64,000 nucleotides of DNA. Origin: Oscarella lobularis (taxonomy: Eukaryota > Porifera > Homoscleromorpha > Homosclerophorida > Oscarellidae). The number at the start of each line of letters is the position of its first letter. Position 1 is the stretch's first letter. The notes under the pieces were generated by a model, which saw nothing but the letters and a program-made list of their open reading frames with translations, was not told the origin of the DNA and searched no databases. Below, piece by piece: positions 34,288 through 42,950 of this stretch. The position numbers and the translations under genes are program-made. Where the stretch lies: the NCBI RefSeq assembly GCF_947507565.1, contig NC_089175.1:5507733-5571732 (forward strand), written 5' to 3'.

Positions 34288-35368
34288 ATGCAACGTCAGT
34301 CAAGTGTAGGCTGGTGGCGGATTGCAGCAGAGGCCGTGATTTTTTTGTTAACAGCGTTTGGCTCAGGCAAGTTGGCGTTATAACTTTCCTCTCTTCTGGG
34401 GCCCAATAACCGAGTTCTTAGTTAGCGCAGCCCGCGAGGTAGTATATATATACAGTATATATACTGTATATATAGAGAGAGAGAGGGAGAAAGAGAGAGA
34501 GAGCAGGTAGAATGCTGGAATATCCTGTTAGGTGGAAGTGGGCGGGTCGACACTGTAGATTAGCCAACTTGTTATGGAACTGGTTATACAGGTCTCCGTT
34601 CTTAGACTCCACTCAAATTACGTCGTTTTTTGTTCGCACTCCTGACCGACGTTTGTATCCCAATAAGGACGGTGTTGTCTACGTGAATACAGGTGAAAAT
34701 GTCAGTATTGAGTGCAAGGCGATAGGAAGATTCGTTTTCTTATTTTGTGGTAAAACAATGCAATTCAAAAGAGGCTCAGAAAGCCAGACACAAACAGTTT
34801 TACTAAATATTACGCGAGCCAACGGAAAAAACAACGGCAGCTACACTTGTTTAGCTTTCAACATGCTTTTTAAACCACCTGTCGCTAGGAAGAAGTTTTA
34901 CCTGTTTGTAGAAACTGCAGCCATAATAACGTTTTTTGATTTGGTTACTTTCGAGAATGACAAGATGAAGGGATGCAGAAAAGTAGCCGCCGGAGAACAA
35001 CAGACAGTGGAGTGCAAAGCTGACGGAGAGCCAGCTCCAGTTGTTGTTATTCTAGATGAACGAGGGGAGCAAGTTTCAAGTGGCTCGCGTAAGGCTTTTT
35101 ATAGTTTCTCTCCCGAGAAGAAAGAAACGTACAAGTGCTGGGCAAAAAATAATGCTACAAAAGGTGCTGCTAAGGCATCTTTGCTTCTCTGTCCATCATC
35201 TTCAAAGCCTTCTAGTTTTAGTAAGATAGCGCAAGCAGCTACGGCTACGTCACACTATTTCATTTAGTGACTACGATATTAATCGTTTCATTTTGCTGTG
35301 CTGGCTCTGGCTTTGTTGTCGGTGTTCTTGTTGCACTATCCTGTAAGAAACGGCGGAGGCAGAGACCA

Positions 35369-35441
<73 letters not shown>

Positions 35442-35569
35442 AACCAGAGAAGAAGCCACAGCAGGTCTCCCGAAGAGTCCAGAAGACTCACTGGAAATCG
35501 ACGAAGCAAAACGATCTCAGTCTAAGGGATCCTAAAAATGATGAAAACCTTCCTTTGATTAATAATTAG
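34288..35569 (+). CDS. IgSF-9: minimal two-Ig receptor with fused exon
   Basis: Three exons (34288-34366, 34606-35220, 35268-35569), 331 residues. Exon 1 is a longer signal peptide (start MQRQSSVGWW; core AVIFLLTAFGS) with a GC-AG intron (34367). Exon 2 carries D3 (TGENVSIECKA...NGSYTC) and D4 (GEQQTVECKADG) together: the intron that separates them in every paralogue is gone, leaving LFVETAAIITFFDL in frame. D1 and D2 are absent. The membrane segment (TTILIVSFCCAGSGFVVGVLVALSC) is followed by a basic patch, about 12 Glu-Pro dipeptides and an end with DENLPLINN. It reads through with no defect. The AT/GA simple repeats in intron 1 may mark the deletion that removed D1-D2. Confidence 0.83.
34440..34502. 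repeat. AT palindrome and GA microsatellite
   Basis: tagtatatatatacag / tatatatactgtatatata followed by (ga)n with interruptions, inside intron 1 of IgSF-9 at the place where D1 and D2 exons are missing. Confidence 0.8.
35368..35444 (+). repeat. (gagccg)n microsatellite encoding Glu-Pro repeats
   Basis: About twelve hexamers gagccg in the tail-coding exon of IgSF-9, read as EPEPEP. A hexamer keeps frame when it changes length. Confidence 0.9.
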
Positions 35570-35943
35570 CAAGCAATAATCATAATTGCCTGATTATTTC
35601 CCTTCTGTTGCTTACTAATAGCATAAATGAGGCAATCAATAATAGTCTTAGATGATATCTAGTAGAGCATTTGTGCATTATATAGGGTGAGACAGACTGA
35701 GCTTACAGATTCCCAAGCAATCCAGAAATAGCCTCTTGCAAGGTAACTATTTAGTTGATAGAAAACCTTTGTTATTTCTGCTGCCTAATCCTTCTTGTAC
35801 ATGCTCTACAGACTACAACTCAGTCTTAATTGAAAAATCATGCCAGAAAAAATCAATTATCTAAATCTAGAACAGGTAAACACGTATAACACAGACATGC
35901 AAAGAAAACACTTCTTCTGTCGTCCCCATCCCCAACCCCATAT
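35570..35943. other. Spacer between the receptor cluster and the Vang gene
   Basis: Contains the last copy of the exon-like block (35808-35876, 'ctacag|actacaactcagtctta...ctagaacag|gtaaac'), nearly identical to the copy at 30211. It marks the right edge of the cluster. No gene. Confidence 0.6.
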
Positions 35944-37419
35944 CTAGACAGTCGTCTCCGAATTCACCTTCAACACGAATCCCTTCGCCGGCTCGGGACA
36001 CCCAACCAACCGAAGCTCAGGCAAATCAATCACCTCGACAACCAAAGTCGCATCAGAATTCTGCAACCGAAACACGAGATCCCGTTCGATCATCTTATTC
36101 CCAGACGCATCGCTAATAAGCCGCCACGCGAGCGCGCCAATCCGACTCCCACCCTCCTTCTCCGTCTCCAACTCGAGACACGTACGCGCGCAAAAATACC
36201 GCTGCAAAAACGCGCGCGCCGTCATCTCCAACTGCAAACACCGCGCCAAATGATTCACAACCGACTCGGCAGTATGACGCGCCTGCTGTCGCGTGGCACG
36301 CAGATACTTCTGCAAGGGCCGCGCCATCGAGGGAAAAATCGAAGCGGCCGCTTCGTCCGCATTCATCTTACCGCTCCGCGTCGCCCGTATAACGCTAAAC
36401 GCCTCCTCGGCGGCCGATATAAGTCGCGCTTTACGTCGCAACGCCTTCTTCTGATGCTCGATCTCGTCGTTATAGCGATCGTCGTGATTCGTTCGACGAT
36501 TGCGACGCCGACCGCCGCCGCCATGGGAACGCGCTCGACTTCCCGCTAGACTAGCCACGCCCTCCTCGTCACCACCGTTATCGACGTCATAGAATTTCAA
36601 TCCGGCGACGTTATTCTTGTAGTGACGCATCGGGTAGCGCGCGTAGGGTTGCGGCGCGCGGGGATCCGGGAAGTCGACGTAGTAGGAGCGGAGAATCGTG
36701 TGGGCGGTTTCCTGAACGGTTTGCGCGCTCACCGCGTAGTGGCGCGTCGTTCCGTCGCCGGCGCGCGTTACCCGCACGCAATAGCGCGCGCGAAGTCGTT
36801 GGAGTTCGACGATCGCCACGGTGACGTAGTGAATGAAGAGTTCGGCGTCGAGAAGCGACGTCGCGTAGGCGAGTATCGTGTTGTATTCGCGCGTCGTGCG
36901 TCGAACGAGCACGACGCCGAATATCGACCAATAGGCGACGAGCACGAGAAAGGCGAGGAGGAGCGAGAGCGCGCGCACGCGATCGACGCGCGTACCGCTC
37001 GCGCGCGCGGTGCGCAGAAAGAGCGCGACGAGCGCAACGGCGAGTAGAACGAGACGCGCGCCGAATCCAACGCAGCGCGTTACGCACTCGTCATTGCAAC
37101 CGTCCGTCCCGTTCGTTCGGACGCCCCACTGGGGATGGAGCGGCGCGAGAACGATGACGACGGGCGATACGAGAGCGAAAAAGGCGACGAAAACGAGCGT
37201 ACATTGGCGACGATCGCACGCGCGCGGTCGCGACGCTTTCGTCAGGTCGTCGTCGTCTTCGTTGGCGAAATACACGCCGCCGCCGCCGGCGACGACGCTC
37301 GCCGAATCGCCGCCGCCTCCCGCGTGGCTTTTCGACGCCGTCGTGGCGCTGATCGTCGACGCGACGCCCCAGTCGTCCGATTGGCGTATCACTTCGACTT
37401 CGACGACCTCTTCCTCCAT
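35944..37419 (-). CDS. Vang: Van Gogh / Strabismus planar-polarity membrane protein
   Basis: Core planar cell polarity protein that recruits Prickle and faces Frizzled/Dishevelled across cell contacts. A single open frame of 491 residues (human VANGL2 is about 520). An acidic N-terminus (MEEEVVEVEV) is followed by four membrane helices near residues 73-93 (CTLVFVAFFALVSPVVIVLAP), 119-137, 150-172 and 190-207, then the long cytoplasmic Vang domain (HYKNNVAGLKFYDVD, KARLISAAEEAFSVIRA, FPSMARPLQKYLRATRQQ, IERDLVFRLQ). It ends in a PDZ ligand SETTV, matching the family's SETSV. No intron is visible, whereas its neighbours are heavily spliced. The sequence is GC-rich. A retrocopy origin or wholesale intron loss is possible. 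Identification is strong from topology, Vang-domain motifs and C-terminus together. Confidence 0.92.
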   Translation of the reverse strand: MEEEVVEVEVIRQSDDWGVASTISATTASKSHAGGGGDSASVVAGGGGVYFANEDDDDLTKASRPRACDRRQCTLVFVAFFALVSPVVIVLAPLHPQWGVRTNGTDGCNDECVTRCVGFGARLVLLAVALVALFLRTARASGTRVDRVRALSLLLAFLVLVAYWSIFGVVLVRRTTREYNTILAYATSLLDAELFIHYVTVAIVELQRLRARYCVRVTRAGDGTTRHYAVSAQTVQETAHTILRSYYVDFPDPRAPQPYARYPMRHYKNNVAGLKFYDVDNGGDEEGVASLAGSRARSHGGGGRRRNRRTNHDDRYNDEIEHQKKALRRKARLISAAEEAFSVIRATRSGKMNADEAAASIFPSMARPLQKYLRATRQQARHTAESVVNHLARCLQLEMTARAFLQRYFCARTCLELETEKEGGSRIGALAWRLISDASGNKMIERDLVFRLQNSDATLVVEVIDLPELRLVGCPEPAKGFVLKVNSETTV

Positions 37420-37887
37420 GGCGAAAACGAGTTTCGGTTCGCTCTTTTGTCGGGAGAACGGTTAGAACAACGCGTAGATATCAACTTTCGCTTCCGGGCG
37501 TCCTGCGGTTCGCGGAGCGCTAATGCGTGCCACACGTCGCGGTTTTTTCGACGTTTAGCGAACGCCGCCGCGTCGCTGCATGTTAGGGCGCGCGCCGACA
37601 CCGACGCGCGTCTAATGGATATCCCATCCATCGATCGATTGCCCCTAAGTGCCATGTCTACACTTGATGAATAATGGACTATTATGCAGCGATTAGAGTG
37701 GGATGTACAAAGAGAGGCGCGTGAATAGAGCAACTGTACGAGACGACCTAAGGAGCCAAGAAGTTTTTTTATCTTCGTAGTGCGGTACACTACACAAAAA
37801 GCGTAGCAGTATCAAAGTTTTTTTTTCTTTTCAAAATTCAGCATTCGCAAAATGACGTTTCGTACACTAGTGGATAGAATCGTCCCG
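37420..37887. other. 5' flank of Vang and 3' flank of PhyH-like gene
   Basis: Presumed promoter and 5' leader of Vang (37420-37800) and the 3' end of the next minus-strand gene. No further coding signal is seen. Confidence 0.5.
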
Positions 37888-39410
37888 TCATTGGCAGTCC
37901 CTATTAGATATCTCTATACATAAAAGATTTCTTTTTCCCTTCTCCTCATATACCTTTTTGATTGTTTCCGTGTTTCCCAATATCAAAGTGTCCGTGTCCG
38001 ATTTGACTCCGTCTCCTATGTAGTTCACTACCGCCGCGCGACGAGGCTTATTCGTTCTAGGATTTAGGCTTTATCTAATAGCGATTACGTTTATTGATTA
38101 AGCGACCTGTTTTGATATGATCCGTGCACCATGAGCGGGTGATGGAAACTCGCCTCGCCCTTTTTGAGATTCGAAGGCGTCGGTTTGAAGTCTGCCTTCT
38201 CGTCCTCAGTCAAAACACGCTTGAATGAATAAATAAATAAGTCTATAAATATATTTTCCATTATCCGTTTACTTACTTGAATAGACTCCATGTCCTTGAA
38301 TGAGTCGTCTGTTATTGGCAAGGGCATGCCGTCACGGTGCCATCTTATTGATTTATTTAATCACCCTAATTAAAATATTTGTTTTGTGTTTTTTCTACCT
38401 GTGGGACTTTGGAATGAAGTGTAGACCCCCGTTTTCCGGTTTTTGATCGTCCAGGGCAACATGAACCTACATTAAATATATATCAAATTAATTTTACACG
38501 TGACCTATGTCTTTTTCACTGTCAAATGACGCATGGGCACCGTTCGCGTCCAATAGGAATAGTCTTGATGCCTTTCAGAGGAGAATACAAGAAACGGATT
38601 AAAGTTATTGATTTATTAATCTTACCACGCCACAACGCCTCCGTGTCGCGGAGGCTTCGCAAAGAGCTGATCGTGCCACAGTCGAATGTTATACTCTTTT
38701 CGACTCGGATCAATAATCTGAGAAGCCGGAACCTAGAAAAAGAAATAGTTTAAATCGAAAATTAATTATTTGTGGCTTGTGCGTCTTACAGATATTGCCG
38801 GAAGAAAGACGAGGTCGTGAAATCGTTCTGTGATTCGCCAATGACCCAAAGCGTGCATGAGAACGTTTTCCGGATCGCCGCTTTGATTGCTGTGGAATTC
38901 ATAAAAGAGACCATGACCCGGATGCTTCTTGTCGGGATCCTAAACCAAAGAGATAAGTCATTTTATTATTATTAATATTATTATTATTATTATTATTACC
39001 AGAAACTGTTTGTAGTCTTCCAATAGTTTGTCGCACATCTCCTCGCTTAGGACTCGGATATTGGACAAATATCCGTCTCTCCAGTATTGATCGATCTGAC
39101 TTGGAGTCAGTCGAAAACGCCTCCATTCTTCGGTGCTCTTTAATTAAATAATTAATTAAATCAAAAATAGAAATTTTCGAAAATTCCCCTTTGACCTTAC
39201 TTCGGGGTTTTTGAAAAGAACGCCGGTGGGCTTGCTTTCCGTGCTCCAATCTTTGACGTCTTCGGGCACGGGATCGGTCACGAGCCCAGTGGCGGCTTGC
39301 CTGTTCACGTAGGCGCCTTTATCATCCGTGTAGCCCTTGAATTCAGAAGCCTACAGAGTCCATAAGACCGAGAATTGTCAGTTCTCCTTTTGTCGCACCG
39401 ATGAAGACAT
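37888..39410 (-). CDS. Phytanoyl-CoA dioxygenase (PhyH) family protein
   Basis: Fe(II)/2-oxoglutarate-dependent dioxygenase family. Ten minus-strand exons (39410-39399, 39350-39201, 39137-39000, 38939-38790, 38732-38626, 38571-38520, 38466-38399, 38343-38277, 38219-38107, 38056-37888) sum to 1026 bases, 341 residues. Seen: [22 protein letters not shown] (N-terminal helix region), [15 protein letters not shown], then [14 protein letters not shown] with the metal-binding His-X-Asp, [15 protein letters not shown], and [18 protein letters not shown] with the distal His and the Arg that would bind 2-oxoglutarate, ending [18 protein letters not shown]. The core motifs are complete, so it should be active; the substrate is unknown. 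The first exon (4 codons) and the last intron (donor gtcgct) are least certain. It is head-to-head with the next gene, 121 bp apart. Confidence 0.85.
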
Positions 39411-39531
39411 CGAGAATGCCGCGACTTGAACGTGAACGCGAACGCGACGAAGAATAACGCTTCCGATCATGTAGTGACGTCACTTATGGGCGCCTACGTC
39501 ATGCGCAGTCTCAAAGAGGACGAAAAGTGGA
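39411..39531. promoter_or_regulatory. Bidirectional spacer with CRE-like palindrome
   Basis: 121 bp between the PhyH-like and Tg1-Kazal-1 start codons. A perfect TGACGTCA palindrome (CRE/ATF type) at 39475-39482 lies 57 bp before the Tg1-Kazal-1 ATG; the duplicate gene keeps one at 42885-42892. Confidence 0.55.
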
Positions 39532-40436
39532 ATGACGGGTCTACTGGCGATTCTGTGCGTTGGCGTGACGACTCTGGTACGTGTGAACGCGTTTTAGAGT
39601 GCAATTCGCCGGAAGATAGCGAAATTTCCTCTCCTTAGGCCGCTCAGTTCCCCGATAGAAACGCCAATCACGGCGTAGAAGGTAGCTCTGCTTTAGAAAA
39701 GCATTTCGAAGTTCTCTAGCGGCGTTTCTGTCTCTCTAAATCGATCGGATAAAGTCGAAATGCCACTGAGTCTGAGTAAGAAGTCCCTTTTACCTTCTAC
39801 TAGCAACACGTCACAAATTTTACATGCAATTAATTAATTTGATTATTTTGAATTGAATTTTTTCTGGTACTGTAGCACCTTGTCAAATGAAGCGAGCCAA
39901 AGACTGGGTGAAGTGTTCTGGCATGATAGGCTGCAGTATCATTGCCTGCGATCCGGACGGATCGTTCTCGGCGAAGCAGTGCCACCCTTCGACCGGTCAC
40001 TGCAAATGCGTCGATTTGGACGGAAATGACATCGAAGACACTGATCGAGGCCCATCGAACAAACTCGGCCTCGTCGATTGCAAAGCAGCAAGAAGAAAAG
40101 GCAAAATAAATAAATAAATAAATAAATATCTTAATGTTCTTTCTAGCGGTTGCTGATCTTTCACTCGAAGCCGTCGTCGTAGACGAAGAGAACGGCGGTG
40201 ACGTCATCTTCACTGGGTGCACGCGAGATTCCGACTGTCCGTTCCACATGGTCTGTTCAAAGAAGGACGGCACGTGCGCGTGTCGCCGCGAAGTCGTCTC
40301 GTTCGTCTACGCGCCCGTCTGCGGCACCAACGGCGTCACCTATTCGAACGAGGACGAATTGAAAGCGGAAGCGTGCAGATATAAGATGGACATCGACGTG
40401 GCGTACAATTACGCCTGCGGTGAGATACACGCATAG
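39532..40436 (+). CDS. Tg1-Kazal-1: secreted thyroglobulin-1/Kazal protein
   Basis: Three exons (39532-39580, 39876-40100, 40147-40436), 187 residues. The signal peptide is MTGLLAILCVGVTTL. A thyroglobulin type-1-like domain follows (CDPDGSFSAKQCHPSTGHCKCVD, with CKCV in place of the usual CWCV), then a Kazal/follistatin-like domain (CPFHMVCSKKDGTCAC...APVCGTNGVTYSNEDELKAEAC). Such domains occur in secreted protease inhibitors and in SPARC/SMOC/testican-type matrix proteins. The intron after the Tg1 domain uses a GC donor (AAAG|gcaaaa, 40101), conserved in the duplicate. The frame ends ...YACGEIHA just after a donor-like G|gtgaga (40420); here no downstream exon is seen, so the stop is probably used. 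Confidence 0.8.
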
Positions 40437-41171
40437 GACTCTTCCTCCTCCTCCTCCTCCCTGAGAGTATCTTGCCTCGAGAAAGAGTAGCGTTCCTTCT
40501 CCCCATATCATATGTGTATGTTGGTATTGATACATCGTGTGATGTCTACCCATTACAATCTCTAAAAGAGATACACGCCGAGTTTCTCTTCAAGCGCTGC
40601 ATGATAACCATCGCCAAATCCTGACATGCGATGCTTTTAGTTCTGCATCGAAAGCACCCTGACCTCGTCACAGCAGTCAACCCCTTTTCTTTTTGACGCT
40701 GCTAAATTGCGTCCAGATTTTCTTCACAGCTGCAGGACAGAATCGCTTCAAATTCTAAGCGCTTTGCAAAATAATCTCGTAGTGCACAGAAGCAAAAAAT
40801 TCACCGAGGTCCAAAATAGGCAAATTTGGCAGGGTGTAAGAAAAAACATGGTTTCTTTCTAGTACCAGAGTAATCTCGCTGTAGAAGTCTGCACGAGAAC
40901 TGTTACACAGCGTCATGCAGATTTCAGCTGACGTTCAATGACAACGTTTGGCCTCTGCCTGTCTAAACCCTTCGCTCAGGTTTCCCGAATAACACTAGTC
41001 CTATAAAAGACGAGACTCCCACAAAATATATATTTTCTGCAAATTCATATCTGTCTACCTCTCTATCCTTATGAAGTCATAAATTACGGGGTACTGACAT
41101 CTACCAACATCTACCAAAAAGCTGTACTATACGATATGCAACACAAGAAAGATAAATCGCTAATTGTCATG
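40437..41171. other. Intergenic DNA, no gene seen
   Basis: 735 bp between converging genes. A pyrimidine-rich tract follows the Tg1-Kazal-1 stop. I looked for the follistatin-like exon found in the duplicate gene and did not find one. Confidence 0.5.
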
Positions 41172-42429
41172 TCATGGCTGTTTTTTTGGTATTGATATTT
41201 GATCATAGTCTTGAAGACTTTCGTAGTGAGACAGCCACTTACATCTTGTGCATTCTTCTCGAAATCCAGAGCAAAAAGACTTAAGATTCTTGTAGTGCTC
41301 CGTCGTTTTCAAGATGACTTTATGATGTAGAATCATCCAAAGCAAGAGTATGTGATTCATGTGAGTCTGATCGGAAACAATCATCACTTCGTCAGATATA
41401 AGCAAAACGTCGGCGACACAGTCGTACATCACAATATAGAACGATTTATCGTCCAGCAAGAGATTCGGCACGAGAGAAGACTGACTTGGATGTCGATTGT
41501 GATGAACAAACGAATACACTATCGCTTCTGCAGCGGCTTGACTGAGACCTTTTTCAGAAACCTTGAGCTTGAACTCAAGAGGGCAACCGTCTCCATCAGA
41601 CGAGTGAGACAATTGGCGGGTAGCTTTGCCTGCTGAACTTTCTTCGTTGTCACTAGATGGTTCAGCTGAACTTTCTTCTTCGTTTCTGTCAGACAGAGAC
41701 AAAGAAAGTATCACTTCGCTCAGGGACCCGCCCGGCTTTGCAACAGCGTCAAGAAATCCGTGCCACGTGTTGTAGTTGCCAATACCAAGATTAGCAGGTT
41801 CAAAGACGCCAGTGTATTGACGAGTAGTAGAAGGCGGCTTTCCGTGGGTGGATACAAGGCACTTTCCCCCACACAACGGCCCAATTAGTTCTCTTAGCAC
41901 TCTTAATTCTTTTTCATGCTCCTTTTCTCCGCCAGCGTTCAGAACATTTCGACTATATGTCTGGAGGAATTTCGGTCTTGTGGCATCATGGAGACGGTCC
42001 AAGGCATCTGCATCTAATTTCAGAAAAAAATCCTTCGTCGGAGTTTCAAATACTCCATCAGTTCCAAACAAAGGAATCGTTTCGTTTTTTTCGAAATGAA
42101 ATGCACTAGAAGCTTGACTTAACTCAGCAGAGCAGACGTTCATAGATACAAATTTGTAACAATGCATAGGAAATGAAGCCAATATGCTATGTATCCACTC
42201 CACAGCTAGAAAAAACAAAAGAAAAATATAATGCAATAACCCTTCCGCGCACCGGACCCCTACAGCATAGTAAAGAAATATCACGTGAAAAGGGATCCCT
42301 CTCTCATATATCTATGCCTACAACTACCACAGTTTCAAGTAATAACATTAATACTATCCTACCGTTTTGCAGCAGCTCTGAGATTTCACGGCGTGCTGAC
42401 GATGCGTTAGTCGACGGTTCACCAGACAT
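41172..42429 (-). CDS. Unrecognised 366-residue protein, possible PD-(D/E)XK fold
   Basis: Two exons: 42429-42363 (MSGEPSTNASSARREISELLQN) and 42205-41172, joined in phase 1; 366 residues. No signal peptide or clear membrane helix. Seen: a region with GKCLVSTHGKPP and YTGVFEPANLGIGNYNTWHGFLDAV, a Ser/Glu-rich acidic linker (SSAEPSSDNEESSAG), then PLEFKLKVSEKGLSQAAAEAIVYSFVHH and FYIVMYDCVADVLLISDE. EFK followed by a Gln/Ala-rich helix resembles motif III and the following helix of PD-(D/E)XK nuclease-like domains, but this is a weak pattern match and I do not recognise the family. The first-exon ATG was chosen because the upstream sequence is non-coding. Confidence 0.65.
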
Positions 42430-42950
42430 TGAACTGCAACAGAAAATAGCATGAGTTATCGTTACTATTTTTGGCAATGAAATAAGTTAGTATTTGACAA
42501 ATAGCGTATAATTCGTTTAGATGCGATGGAGTTCTGCATTCTCCTAACACTTATTAGCTGCGCGTAGTTTTGAATTGGCATTTGACCGGGTACGGTTCCT
42601 CCCACTTTCATGCCAACGATGCTAAAACGACCGACGCGATGAGGAGATTTCCTTTGCCTTTTCGACTGTTTCTCTTCTGTAAAGGAGGACCCAAAGGAAA
42701 GGAAAGGAAGTGTGAGTATCGACAATGTCGCGACTGGTCGTTTTAGCATCGTTGTCCCCGTCGGGGGACCCGGCTAGGCCTGCCGGATGACTTCAGTTGT
42801 CGCTGGAGTCTGCAAGAAAGAGTGAGACAAGACACGCTTGCCTTTTTTAATCCGGCTGTCTTTCTCCTGTCTTTTTCGATACAGTGACGTCACGTATGCG
42901 CCTTGTCATGCGCAGTCTCACCGCCATCTCAAAGAGGTACGAAAAGTGAA
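42430..42950. other. Spacer with inverted repeat and CRE-like palindrome
   Basis: The promoter side of both flanking genes. It contains the inverted repeat listed separately and TGACGTCA at 42885-42892, 66 bp before the next ATG. From about 42883 the sequence is homologous to the upstream region of Tg1-Kazal-1. Confidence 0.55.
42614..42754. repeat. 19-bp perfect inverted repeat, 103-bp loop
   Basis: caacgatgctaaaacgacc at 42614-42632 and its exact reverse complement at 42736-42754. It could be a small non-autonomous element or a hairpin; no target-site duplication is clear. Confidence 0.8.

Noticed and set aside
35271-35525. Arg-Ser and Ala-Pro repeat proteins in other frames of the gagccg repeat
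   Set aside because: They are shadows of the Glu-Pro tail of IgSF-9, which is supported by splicing phase, the membrane helix and the paralogous exon plan.
36250-37674. Long Arg-rich frames opposite and beside Vang
   Set aside because: The GC-rich Vang coding sequence creates open shadows on both strands; they have low-complexity composition and no domain.
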